DNA of 64,000 nucleotides from Ruegeria atlantica (GTDB lineage Bacteria > Pseudomonadota > Alphaproteobacteria > Rhodobacterales > Rhodobacteraceae), in NCBI RefSeq assembly GCF_013032455.1, contig NZ_WQCF01000001.1:186001-250000 (forward strand), read 5' to 3'. Positions 17,575-25,836 of the stretch are shown in pieces. The position numbers were made by a program, and so were the translations under genes. The number at the start of each line of letters is the position of its first letter. The stretch's first letter is position 1. The notes below the pieces were generated by a model that was not told the origin of the DNA, ran no database searches, and was given only the letters and a program-made list of their open reading frames with translations.

Positions 17575-17634
17575 CGCACAATCTTGACCCCCTAAGCGCT
17601 TGGCCGTAAGCAAAGCGCATGGGGTAAGATTGCG
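17575..17634. other. Long imperfect hairpin upstream of the rhodanese-ChrB gene
   Basis: Outer arms CAATCTT-g-ACCCC and GGGGT-AAGATTG pair with one bulge; inner arms GCGCTT and AAGCGC pair inside them. About 60 bases of structure fill the gap between two plus-strand genes. No T-run follows, so it is not an obvious terminator and could be a leader element of the chromate operon. Confidence 0.55.
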
Positions 17635-17695
17635 AACGCCCCGTGAGGCGCCAGCCCAAGTTTCGCATGTATCCGCTTAAAACAGGAGACATGCT

Positions 17696-18511
17696 ATGCC
17701 TGCGCCCAACTCAATCACTCCAAAACAGCTACTGCGCTTGATTGGAACGCCGCAAGCTCCGGTATTGGTCGATATATGCTTGGAAGCCGACTTTGAGGCT
17801 GATCCTTTTCTGATCCCCGGCTCAGTTCGCCATAGTGCCGAGGACATAGACGGCATTGCCCATCGTATCGGAGACCGAGCGGCCATCATCATCTGCCAGA
17901 AAGGCAAGAAGCTCAGCCAAGGTGTCGTCTCGTGGCTGCGCAGCACCGGCTGTGCGGCGGAATATCTTGAGGGTGGGATGTATGGATGGCGGGATACGCC
18001 GGACGCACCGCGGTTTCCAGCCTCTGCCGTCCCGAGGTGCGGCGATGGCCGGTCCGTCTGGGTCACACGCCACCGGCCAAAGATCGACCGGATCGCCTGC
18101 CCCTGGCTGATCCGACGTTTTGTAGACCCTGACGCGCAGTTCTTGTTCGTTTCCCCGTCCGAGGTTGAAGCCACCGCCTCCATCTTTGATGGGGTGCCAT
18201 TTGATATTCCGGATACGTTTTGGTCCCACAGGCAAGACCGCTGTACATTTGACACCATGCTGGACGAATTTCAGCTACACACACCCGCCCTGGACCGTCT
18301 GGCCACGGTCGTTCGCGCCGCTGACACCAACCGCCATGATCTTGCCCCCGAGGCCGCCGGGCTGCTTGCGATCTCTGTTGGCCTGTCGCGGCAGTATCGC
18401 GACGACCACCAAAACCTTGAGGCTGGTCTGCACCTGTATGATGCGATGTACCGTTGGGCCCGCGATGGCTTTGATGAACAGCACGATTGGCCAACGGATC
18501 GAAAGCCATGA
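17696..18511 (+). CDS. Rhodanese-like / ChrB C-terminal domain fusion
   Basis: 271 residues. Residues 5-95 form a rhodanese-like domain with Cys67 in a CQKGKKLS active-site loop and YLEGGMYGW near its end. Residues about 108-265 match the chromate-resistance ChrB domain (SVWVTRHRPKIDRIACPWLIRRF; FDTMLDEF; HDLAPEAAGLLAISVGLSR). It overlaps chrA by ATGA, so the two are translationally coupled. The classical ChrB N-terminal part is replaced by the rhodanese domain. AGGAG lies 7 bases before the ATG. Likely roles are chromate handling or sensing (family knowledge). Confidence 0.85.
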   Translation: MPAPNSITPKQLLRLIGTPQAPVLVDICLEADFEADPFLIPGSVRHSAEDIDGIAHRIGDRAAIIICQKGKKLSQGVVSWLRSTGCAAEYLEGGMYGWRDTPDAPRFPASAVPRCGDGRSVWVTRHRPKIDRIACPWLIRRFVDPDAQFLFVSPSEVEATASIFDGVPFDIPDTFWSHRQDRCTFDTMLDEFQLHTPALDRLATVVRAADTNRHDLAPEAAGLLAISVGLSRQYRDDHQNLEAGLHLYDAMYRWARDGFDEQHDWPTDRKP

Positions 18512-19761
18512 CCCCATCGGTTGCCGAGCTTATTCGCGTGTTCGGTCGCATTGGCCTCCTCTCATTTGGAGGGCCAGCGGCACAGATTTCACTGATGCAT
18601 CAAGAGCTTGTGGAACGGCGCCCGTGGCTGGATGAGCAAACTTATCTGCGGGCCCTATCGCTATGCATGCTTTTGCCGGGGCCTGAGGCGATGCAACTGG
18701 CCACATATGCTGGATGGCGCCTACGAGGCGTCTCCGGAGGGCTAATCGCGGGTACCTTGTTTGTCTTGCCCGGAGCCTGTGTCATCGCCGCTCTGGTTGG
18801 GCTTTACGCGGCTTTCGGAAACCTTCCAATAGTGCAGGCTGGTTTTTTGGGAGTGAAAGCAACGGTGATTGTCATCGTTCTGCAAGCTCTTAGAAATCTG
18901 TCCCGCAAAGCGCTGACAGACACGCATCACCACGCAATTGCCGGTTTGGGTTTCTTGGCAATTTTCGCCTTCAACCTGCCATTCCCATTGATCATTTTGG
19001 CCGCCGCCATCTGGGGGTATGTCACGTTCGACGGTGAGGCCAACAACATTAACGCTGAACCGTCCCCCAAAGTAACGAACTATTTCCGCACTGCTGCGGT
19101 GTGGCTAACGCTATGGTTGGGCCCGCTTCTGCTTCTCAGCGTTACGGGGCAAAAACTGCTGAGCGACCTAGGTTGGTTCTTTGCGCGCCTGGCCGTTGTT
19201 ACTTTTGGCGGAGCCTACGCCGTTTTGGCCTACATGACCCAGACCGCAGTGGACAAATACCAATGGGTCAGCACAGATCAGATGATCGACGCGCTGGGGC
19301 TGGCGGAAACGACACCGGGCCCCTTGATACTGGTGACCCAGTTCGTTGCCATGTTGACTGGGCAAATCAGCGGTGGTGCGCCGCTGGCTATTGCTGCTGG
19401 ATTGGTCGCGCTATGGGCAACTTTTGTCCCCTGCTTTCTTTGGATATTCCTAGCTGCGCCTTACCTGGACCAACTGGCCACCCGACCAAAATTATCGGCT
19501 GCTTTGCATGGAATCACCGCTGCCGTAGTCGGTGTGATTCTCAACCTGTCTGTCTGGTTCAGCCTGAATGTCCTTTTTCGTGATATTCCAGAGAAATCGT
19601 GGGGACCAGTGACCATTCCCCAGCCCGAACCAAACGGCCTGAATCCTGCGGCATTAGCCCTAACACTGCTAGCAGGACTATTGATTTTTAAGTTTAAATT
19701 TGGGATGGCGACCACGCTTTTTATGATGGCCGCTGTAGGAACAGGACTACATTTTCTTTAA
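18508..19761 (+). CDS. chrA: Chromate transporter ChrA
   Basis: 417 residues from the ATG at 18508, inside the ATGA overlap with the preceding gene. It has two homologous halves, each starting with the CHR motif: residues about 15-30 (GLLSFGGPAAQISLMHQE) and about 225-240 (VVTFGGAYAVLAYMTQ), with LLPGPEAMQLATYAGW and ETTPGPLILVTQFV as the paired proline-glycine motifs. About ten to twelve membrane helices. Long-chain CHR proteins export chromate; sulfate-related transport is an alternative. Confidence 0.92.
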   Translation: MTPSVAELIRVFGRIGLLSFGGPAAQISLMHQELVERRPWLDEQTYLRALSLCMLLPGPEAMQLATYAGWRLRGVSGGLIAGTLFVLPGACVIAALVGLYAAFGNLPIVQAGFLGVKATVIVIVLQALRNLSRKALTDTHHHAIAGLGFLAIFAFNLPFPLIILAAAIWGYVTFDGEANNINAEPSPKVTNYFRTAAVWLTLWLGPLLLLSVTGQKLLSDLGWFFARLAVVTFGGAYAVLAYMTQTAVDKYQWVSTDQMIDALGLAETTPGPLILVTQFVAMLTGQISGGAPLAIAAGLVALWATFVPCFLWIFLAAPYLDQLATRPKLSAALHGITAAVVGVILNLSVWFSLNVLFRDIPEKSWGPVTIPQPEPNGLNPAALALTLLAGLLIFKFKFGMATTLFMMAAVGTGLHFL

Positions 19762-19836
19762 ACAATCCTCGCATTCCCGGTCTTTCGTTTCCGCCGAAAT
19801 TCCTTATGCTGAGGAAATCACATTTGAGGATGACAC

Positions 19837-20295
19837 ATGTCGCAAGACATCGATTATGGAAACCTGATGCACACCGCGATGCGCGGGCTCATCAAAACGG
19901 TTTTAACCAGCGTTTCAGAAAATGGCCTGCCCGGCTCACATCATTTCTTTATCACATTTGATACCCGCCAGGACGGTGTCGAACTGGCCGATTGGTTGCG
20001 TGAGCGGTACCCCGAAGAAATGACCATTGTCATGCAGCACTGGTTCGAGAATCTAGAGGTTAGCGACACCGGTTTTGCCATTACCCTTAACTTTGGCGAT
20101 GCGCCCGAGCCGCTGTATATCCCGTACTCTGCCATCAAAACTTTCGTAGATCCGTCGGTCGAGTTCGGGCTGCGCTTTGAAAGCCCCGAGGATGAGGAAG
20201 AGTTTGAGCCCGTCGTCGAGGAATCTATCGAAGTCGAAGAAGAGCCGGATCAGCAAGACGCCGAGGTCGTCTCGTTGGACAGTTTCCGAAAATAA
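19837..20295 (+). CDS. sspB: SspB-family ClpXP adaptor
   Basis: 152 residues of alphaproteobacterial SspB type: an N-terminal helix (YGNLMHTAMRGLIKTVL), the beta-sandwich with HHFFITFDTRQDGVELADWL and GFAITLNFGDAPEPLYIPYSAI, and a long acidic tail (about 113-147) before a short C-terminal ClpX-tethering region (VVSLDSFRK). SspB hands ssrA-tagged proteins to ClpXP. Its position under 3 kb from ssrA is a plausible functional neighbourhood, though the chromate genes intervene. Confidence 0.9.
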   Translation: MSQDIDYGNLMHTAMRGLIKTVLTSVSENGLPGSHHFFITFDTRQDGVELADWLRERYPEEMTIVMQHWFENLEVSDTGFAITLNFGDAPEPLYIPYSAIKTFVDPSVEFGLRFESPEDEEEFEPVVEESIEVEEEPDQQDAEVVSLDSFRK

Positions 20296-20297
20296 CG

Positions 20298-20335
20298 CGT
20301 TGAAACCAACGTTAGGCTTAATTCTTTTTTAAGAA
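20298..20335 (+). terminator. Terminator region between sspB and the convergent secreted-protein gene
   Basis: CGTTG-aaac-CAACG at 20298-20311 is followed by a T-rich tract ending TTCTTTTTT. The T-tract, with ATTCTT/AAGAAT, also forms a small palindrome at the 3' end of the convergent gene. Confidence 0.5.
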
Positions 20336-20872
20336 TGTTTCGACAGAACGCGACTTCGTGCCATTTCGGAACCTTGAAAATGAAAGATCAAGACCGCCCT
20401 CTGCAAGTGTACGGTCGTATTGCTGAAGCTCATAGTCGCCGGTCTCATCAATAAACAGCGAGAAAACGGTCAGAGTATCGCCTTCGATCCGCCCCCAAAC
20501 AAAAGGTTCCCCCTGCATCGGATCCAATGGGACCTCATGGCCAAAGACATTTCGTTTCATGGCCGCGGAAAAGACATCCGGTCGGTTCGACTCTTTGAAA
20601 TCAACCGAAAACTTTTGCTCTTTGATACGGCCATCAGCCTTGTAGGTCGTGGTCGTCCAACTGACGTTAAAGCCGTGCTTCGACTTTTCGATAGAAACGC
20701 TCATGTCTCGCGGCGTTTCGGTTCCGTCATCATCTACAACGTTTGCAGATCCTACATAGTCACCAACAAATGGCGAGATGTCCGCAGCATGGGCCGGAAG
20801 GCCGGCCGCCATGGCCCAAAACAACACACCCAATGAATATACGATAGATTTCAGGTGAAAAGTTCGAAACAT
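20318..20872 (-). CDS. Secreted protein of unknown function
   Basis: 184 residues from the ATG at 20872; the frame is open much further upstream, but that part lies antisense to fumC and its promoter and has no signal sequence. The chosen start gives a clear signal peptide (MFRTFHLKSIVYSLGVLFWA, cleavage likely after PAHA near 29). The mature part looks beta-rich (DYVGSANVVDDDGTETPRDM, VSWTTTTYKADGR), like small lipocalin-type or beta-barrel domains. I do not recognise a family. It converges on sspB and is divergent from fumC. Confidence 0.72.
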   Translation of the reverse strand: MFRTFHLKSIVYSLGVLFWAMAAGLPAHAADISPFVGDYVGSANVVDDDGTETPRDMSVSIEKSKHGFNVSWTTTTYKADGRIKEQKFSVDFKESNRPDVFSAAMKRNVFGHEVPLDPMQGEPFVWGRIEGDTLTVFSLFIDETGDYELQQYDRTLAEGGLDLSFSRFRNGTKSRSVETFLKKN

Positions 20873-21076
20873 TGTACCCACCTGAGCCTCCGATGTAGTG
20901 ATCCATTTATTGTAGCTCAGCCGCACGCGCGCACAATGTGTTTTCCAACAAATTTCCTTGACCCTTCTGCCTATACCTCTGGCAGCCTTAAGTTTATGGT
21001 GCGCGCAACTGGCCGATTGCACCCAAACACTGTTGCGGGTAAACGGCATGCAATTGTATACACGACGGAGTGACAG

Positions 21077-22471
21077 ATGTCTCAGACCCGCACCGAATCC
21101 GACAGCTTTGGCCCGTTGGAGGTTCCTTCTGACAAGTATTGGGGTGCTCAAACGCAACGCTCGATCATGAACTTCCCCATCGGGTGGGAGAAGCAGCCCG
21201 TTGCCATCGTGCGCGCACTGGGCGTGATCAAAAAAGCCTGCGCCATGCAGAACAAAGCAACTGGCAAACTGGACGCCACGATTGCGGACGCGATTATTCA
21301 AGCTGCTGGCGAAGTGTTCGAGGGAAAGTTTGACGACAATTTCCCGCTGGTGGTTTGGCAAACCGGATCGGGCACCCAGTCCAATATGAACTCCAACGAG
21401 GTCATCGCTAACCGAGCGATTGAAATCCTGGGCGGCGTCATCGGTTCCAAGGATCCGGTTCATCCCAACGATCACTGCAACATGGGTCAGTCTTCGAACG
21501 ACACTTTCCCAACGGCAATGCACATCGCCACGGCCATGAGCGTTCGTGACGTACTACTGCCTGGTCTTGAAAAATTCGCTGCCGCGCTCGAGCAGAAGTC
21601 CGAAGAGTTCAAAGACATCATCAAAATTGGCCGGACACACACTCAGGATGCCACACCTCTGACTCTGGGTCAGGAGTTCTCGGGCTATGCGCATCAGATT
21701 CGTCAGGGCATCGCGCGGGTGCAGGCGGCTATGCCGGGAATATACGAGTTGGCGCAAGGTGGCACCGCCGTGGGCACCGGACTGAACACCCAGCATGGCT
21801 GGGGCGAGGCAGTTGCCGCAAACATGGCTGAAATCACCGGTCTTCCCTTCGTCACTGCGCCGAACAAGTTCGAGGCTCTGGCCGCTCATGATGCCATGGT
21901 CTTCCTTTCAGGTGCATTGGCCACCATTGCGGGCAGCTGTTACAAGATCGCCAACGACATCCGTTTCCTGGGTTCGGGTCCTCGTTCGGGACTTGGCGAA
22001 CTGATCCTGCCGGAAAATGAGCCCGGATCGTCGATCATGCCGGGCAAGGTCAACCCGACCCAAGCCGAAGCTCTGACTCAGGTTGCAGCCCATGTCATGG
22101 GCAACAACGCCGCCATGAACTTTGCCGGGTCACAAGGCCATTTTGAGCTGAACGTTTACAACCCGATGATGTCCTACAACCTGCTTCAATCAATCCAATT
22201 GCTGGGCGATGCAACCGACAGCTTCACCGAGCGGATGTTGCTGGGCATCAAGGCAAACGAGGCGCGCATCGACAAACTGATGAAGGAATCGCTGATGTTG
22301 GTCACTGCACTGGCGCCCACCATCGGTTATGACAACGCCACCACGGTCGCCAAAACCGCCCACAAGAACGGCACCACCCTCAAGGAAGAGGCCATCGCGC
22401 TGGGCTTTGTGGACGAAGAAACGTTTGACGCTGTCGTCCGCCCCGAGCAGATGATCGGCCCAAAAGACTGA
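21077..22471 (+). CDS. fumC: Class II fumarate hydratase
   Basis: Iron-independent fumarase of the TCA cycle. The 464 residues contain [15 protein letters not shown], the catalytic-His segment [20 protein letters not shown], and the flexible SS-loop signature [16 protein letters not shown]. Length matches the family (460-470). The stop codon overlaps the start of a DUF4169 gene by one base (TGATG), so three genes are chained here. Confidence 0.97.
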   Translation: MSQTRTESDSFGPLEVPSDKYWGAQTQRSIMNFPIGWEKQPVAIVRALGVIKKACAMQNKATGKLDATIADAIIQAAGEVFEGKFDDNFPLVVWQTGSGTQSNMNSNEVIANRAIEILGGVIGSKDPVHPNDHCNMGQSSNDTFPTAMHIATAMSVRDVLLPGLEKFAAALEQKSEEFKDIIKIGRTHTQDATPLTLGQEFSGYAHQIRQGIARVQAAMPGIYELAQGGTAVGTGLNTQHGWGEAVAANMAEITGLPFVTAPNKFEALAAHDAMVFLSGALATIAGSCYKIANDIRFLGSGPRSGLGELILPENEPGSSIMPGKVNPTQAEALTQVAAHVMGNNAAMNFAGSQGHFELNVYNPMMSYNLLQSIQLLGDATDSFTERMLLGIKANEARIDKLMKESLMLVTALAPTIGYDNATTVAKTAHKNGTTLKEEAIALGFVDEETFDAVVRPEQMIGPKD

Positions 22472-22647
22472 TGGGCAAGCCGGTCAATCTGAACCGGTAC
22501 AGAAAAGAAAAAGCGCGGGCTCAGAAGAAGGCCCGCGCTGACCAGAACGCTGTCAAATTCGGACGTAGTAAGGCCGAGAAAAACGAAAATCGGCTCGAAC
22601 AGGAAAAACAGCGCCGAGAGTTAGACAATCACGAGTTGGATGAATGA
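22471..22647 (+). CDS. DUF4169 small basic protein
   Basis: 58 residues starting [20 protein letters not shown]: highly charged, no hydrophobic core, rich in Lys, Arg, Glu and Asn, matching the short alphaproteobacterial DUF4169 family. The ATG overlaps the fumC stop and the TGA overlaps the next gene by ATGA. Function unknown. The fumC > DUF4169 > ribbon-helix-helix order suggests a conserved tail to the fumarase operon. Confidence 0.75.
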   Translation: MGKPVNLNRYRKEKARAQKKARADQNAVKFGRSKAEKNENRLEQEKQRRELDNHELDE

Positions 22648-22859
22648 CTGGTCGTCCCGTCAAACGCTCTTTGACCCTGAAAGGTCATCGCACCTCGGTT
22701 TCGCTTGAGGATGAATTCTGGCAGGCTTTTCGAGAAATTGCCAAGGAAAAAAATACTCCAATCAATGCCTTGGCGGCGGATATTGATGTCAATCGTGATC
22801 CTGAGATTGGCTTGGCATCGGCTATTCGTGTTTTTATTTTGAACTGGTACCGTTCCTGA
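22644..22859 (+). CDS. Ribbon-helix-helix domain protein
   Basis: 71 residues: MTGRPVKRSLTLKGHRTSVS forms the basic beta-strand region, followed by two helices (EDEFWQAFREIAKEKNTPIN and a second with LASAIRVFILNWYR). This matches the RHH_4-type single-domain family, mostly found in alphaproteobacteria. It may be a DNA-binding regulator; no toxin partner is adjacent, only the small DUF4169 gene it overlaps. Confidence 0.8.
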   Translation: MTGRPVKRSLTLKGHRTSVSLEDEFWQAFREIAKEKNTPINALAADIDVNRDPEIGLASAIRVFILNWYRS

Positions 22860-22922
22860 GGTCCCCCTTGCCAGTGCCGCATTATTGGGCCTATGCTGCG
22901 GTAGAACAAAAAGGGTACATGC

Positions 22923-23525
22923 ATGAATAAGACTGTTCCCGGCCCCGACGGCCAGCCGCGCTGTGCGTGGTGTCAAGCTGCCCCCGAATTCTTTGACTAC
23001 CATGACAAAGAATGGGGTTATCCGGTTGGCGATGACCAACGTCTGTTTGAAAAACTTTGCTTGGAAAGTTTTCAGTCCGGCCTCAGTTGGCGAACGATTC
23101 TGGCCAAGCGAGAGAACTTCCGCAAAGCTTTTAAATATTTTGATTTCAATGCTGTAGCAGCATTTAATGAAGCTGATGTGGAGAGGCTACTGCAGGATTC
23201 CGGCATCATTCGTCATCGCGGCAAAATCGAAGCGGTTATCAATAACGCCTGTCGCGCGAAGGAGCTTGTTGAAGCCGAAGGGTCTCTGGCAGCATACGTC
23301 TGGCGGTACGAGGCCGAAACCCCGCCCGAACCGCAAACCGCGTCGACCTCAGCCGAGTCCATTGCAATGTCGAAGGATCTGAAAAAACGCGGTTGGAAGT
23401 TCGTCGGACCAACAACCGTATTTGCATTTATGCAGGCGATGGGTTTGGTGAATGACCACGCGGTCGGATGCGCAATGCGCGAAAAAGCGGCGCAGTTGCG
23501 CCGCGAATTCACCAAACCCCAATAG
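22923..23525 (+). CDS. tag: DNA-3-methyladenine glycosylase I
   Basis: 200 residues. CAWCQAAPEFFDYHDKEWGYP at the N-terminus carries the zinc ligands and substrate residues; CLESFQSGLSWRTIL has the catalytic Glu and the hallmark Trp. It removes 3-methyladenine from alkylated DNA in the cytoplasm. The C-terminal HAVGC supplies the other zinc ligands. The gene ends against the convergent aldolase gene, sharing a hairpin at 23525-23545. Confidence 0.95.
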   Translation: MNKTVPGPDGQPRCAWCQAAPEFFDYHDKEWGYPVGDDQRLFEKLCLESFQSGLSWRTILAKRENFRKAFKYFDFNAVAAFNEADVERLLQDSGIIRHRGKIEAVINNACRAKELVEAEGSLAAYVWRYEAETPPEPQTASTSAESIAMSKDLKKRGWKFVGPTTVFAFMQAMGLVNDHAVGCAMREKAAQLRREFTKPQ

Positions 23526-23545
23526 CGCCTCTTATATCGAGGCGC
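23525..23545. terminator. Hairpin shared by convergent tag and aldolase genes
   Basis: Perfect 7-bp arms GCGCCTC and GAGGCGC with a 7-base loop that contains the aldolase stop codon. On the plus strand an ATTTTTTC tract follows 5 bases later, so it can terminate tag transcription inside the 3' end of the aldolase gene. Confidence 0.65.
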
Positions 23546-24413
23546 GGAAGATTTTTTCGATGTTACCACCAAGAGCAGCGTTAAACTCGGCATCCGATTG
23601 CTGCTTGGACAGGCCCTCAGTCAGCGCACGCGAGAAAGATGCAATCATCTTGCCGTTCTGGCTTAGCAGATCACATGCCTGCTCGGTCGAATAGCCACCG
23701 GACAACGCCACAACACGAACAACACGCGGGTGATCAGCCAGCTCATCGAACAGGTTCGCCTGAGTTGGGATGGTCAGCTTCAACATGATGTCCTGCCCCT
23801 CGTCCAGCTGGTCGAGGTTCTTCAGGATTTCGGCTTTCAGGATATTTTCGGCTTCTGCCTTGGTGGCCGAGTTGATGTTCACTTCGGGCTCGACAATCGG
23901 AACCATACCGGCGGCCACAACTTCACGGGCTACGTCGAACTGCTGGGCCACCACGGCTGCGATGCCTTCGGCATTGGCCTCATGAATCACCGAACGCTCT
24001 TTGGTACCGAATACGCCATCAGCTTTCGCCAAGGTGTCGGCCAGACCGGGGATCGGCTTCATCATCTGAACACCGTTGGCTTGATCTTCCAGGCCCTTGT
24101 CGATCTTCAGGAAAGGTACGATCCCTTTTTGGGACCAAAGGTAGTCCGCAACCTTGCGGCCATCGATTTCTTCGCTCAGAGTGCGCTCGAAAAGGATGGC
24201 GCCAATCACTTTGTTCTTGGTGAAGTCATCGGCCAGAATGATGCGCGCGCGCATTTTCTGGATTTCGCCAAACATCTCTTCGTCCGAACTGTAGTCAGAG
24301 GCTTCTACGCCATAAAGAGCCAGCGCCTTGGGCGTCGACCCGCCGCTTTGATCCAGGGCTGCAATGAAGCCCGCGCCGTTGGACATCTGCTCGCGCTGTT
24401 CTGCTTTGGACAT
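23532..24413 (-). CDS. Class I fructose-bisphosphate aldolase
   Basis: 293 residues from the ATG at 24413 (GGGAAA upstream; longer frames reach into the P450 3' end). The sequence matches the single-domain bacterial class I enzyme of the Staphylococcus type: GAGFIAALDQSGGSTPKAL, GAILFERTL, VPFLKIDKGLEDQANGV, VPIVEPEVNI and the Schiff-base lysine segment MLKLTIPT. It works on fructose 1,6-bisphosphate in glycolysis and gluconeogenesis without a metal. It lies 73 bases after the P450 stop on the same strand. Confidence 0.94.
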   Translation of the reverse strand: MSKAEQREQMSNGAGFIAALDQSGGSTPKALALYGVEASDYSSDEEMFGEIQKMRARIILADDFTKNKVIGAILFERTLSEEIDGRKVADYLWSQKGIVPFLKIDKGLEDQANGVQMMKPIPGLADTLAKADGVFGTKERSVIHEANAEGIAAVVAQQFDVAREVVAAGMVPIVEPEVNINSATKAEAENILKAEILKNLDQLDEGQDIMLKLTIPTQANLFDELADHPRVVRVVALSGGYSTEQACDLLSQNGKMIASFSRALTEGLSKQQSDAEFNAALGGNIEKIFRASI

Positions 24414-24486
24414 AAGATTTTCCCGTTCACCAATGATTCCGCATTTTTCAACCGCATACATCAAGGCGGCGGGTGATGGTAGGTTG

Positions 24487-25836
24487 TTAGCGCTCAACCA
24501 CGCGCAACCAAATTCCATCTTTCGATCGCACAGTCAGATGTGCGACTGGCACTGGCGTTTGCCCTTCGACCAATTCAAACCGAAAGTGTCGCAACAGCAT
24601 CGACAGCAGCAAAGGCCCCTCAATCATCGCAAACCCGGCCCCGGTACACACGCGGGGCCCAGCCGAGAACGGGATATAGGCGTGACGCTGACAGCTTTTT
24701 CCATTCTCAGTGCCCCAACGTGTTGGGTCAAAATCATCAGGCCTGTCCCACAGTCTTTCCTGCCGATGCAGGTGCCAAGGGCTAATGACGATTTGCGCGC
24801 CCTTTGGAACCTTTCTGCCGCGAAACTGTTCCGCGCAGGCCGCCTCGCGCACCATCATCGGTACCGGAGGATAGAGACGCAACGCCTCGCGGAACACATC
24901 CCGGCTGAGTTTAAGTTTGGACATGGTGGTGAAACTTGGGTTCTCCAGAATCTCCGCCTCGGCACATAGCTTGTCCTGCCAGTCGGGAAACAAAGCCATC
25001 AAATACAACGTCCAGGCAAGCGCCGACGCGCTTGTTTCATGCCCGGCCAGAAAGAAAATGGCCACTTGGTCCACCATTTCCCGTGTATCGAAACAGCGCT
25101 CGGTCACCGGATCAGGAGTGGTCATAATTTTCGTAGCCAGATCATCCGGAGCCTGACCCGCTGCAATCAGCTCAGCACGCTCTGCTGTCAGGCGTTTGAT
25201 CAATTGCCGGATATCCCGCGCGTTCTTCCGCGTAGTGCGCGCATGCATTCTAGGCATCCAGCGCGGCACAGGAACAAACGCTGCCAGGTTCAACAAGGGC
25301 TGTTGCCGCTGATAGGCTCGGAATTTTTCGAACACCTGCGCGGCAACTTCATGCTCGATCGGAACCGAGAACAACGTCCTGAAGATCACGTCCGCTGCGG
25401 CATGGCTGGTGAGTTCTTCGCATTCGACCACCGTACCCGCCTGCCCTCGCACCCTTTCGACACACGCCTCTGCTGCCTGCAACATCGCAGGAAAGGTGTC
25501 CCTCAACCGGCCGCCTTCAAAGGCCGGGTCGATGATACGGCGTTGCCGTTTCCAGGCCTCACCGTTTGTTAGAAAGACTGAATCCCCAAGTAACGGGCGC
25601 AAACCCTCGCTAATGCGCCCAGACTTTGGGAAGTCATCCGGTCGCTGCTTGAGAACCATATCCACAAGCTCGGGCTGGTTGATCATAAAGGATCGGAAGA
25701 ACGGCGTGCGAAACTCTGCCATCCAGGCCCGGTACAGCCGCTGTGGCTGCGCCGACAGCAGATCCTTGCGGAACAGTTTTAGATAGCGCCACAGCGACAC
25801 CTTATCTGGACGGGGCGTTGGTTTTGGCGGCTTCAT
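24487..25836 (-). CDS. Cytochrome P450
   Basis: 449 residues with the full P450 signature: I-helix AGHETSASALAW (about 258-270), K-helix EALRLYPPVP, and the heme-thiolate loop FSAGPRVCTGAGFAMIEG with Cys as axial ligand. No membrane anchor is obvious, so it should be soluble and depend on separate redox partners; no ferredoxin or reductase gene is adjacent. The start overlaps the upstream alpha/beta-hydrolase stop (ATGA), suggesting a coupled oxidation-hydrolysis pair. The substrate is unknown; the N-terminal half resembles lipid or fatty-acid hydroxylating bacterial P450s. Confidence 0.92.
   Translation of the reverse strand: MKPPKPTPRPDKVSLWRYLKLFRKDLLSAQPQRLYRAWMAEFRTPFFRSFMINQPELVDMVLKQRPDDFPKSGRISEGLRPLLGDSVFLTNGEAWKRQRRIIDPAFEGGRLRDTFPAMLQAAEACVERVRGQAGTVVECEELTSHAAADVIFRTLFSVPIEHEVAAQVFEKFRAYQRQQPLLNLAAFVPVPRWMPRMHARTTRKNARDIRQLIKRLTAERAELIAAGQAPDDLATKIMTTPDPVTERCFDTREMVDQVAIFFLAGHETSASALAWTLYLMALFPDWQDKLCAEAEILENPSFTTMSKLKLSRDVFREALRLYPPVPMMVREAACAEQFRGRKVPKGAQIVISPWHLHRQERLWDRPDDFDPTRWGTENGKSCQRHAYIPFSAGPRVCTGAGFAMIEGPLLLSMLLRHFRFELVEGQTPVPVAHLTVRSKDGIWLRVVER

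Noticed and set aside
20318..20332. A TTAA-N7-TTAA sequence resembling a CtrA site
   Set aside because: It lies in the T-rich terminator region at the 3' ends of two convergent genes, with no promoter nearby.
20873..21523. An upstream extension of the secreted-protein frame (total 401 codons)
   Set aside because: The extension lies antisense to fumC and its promoter and would bury the clear signal peptide that begins at 20872.
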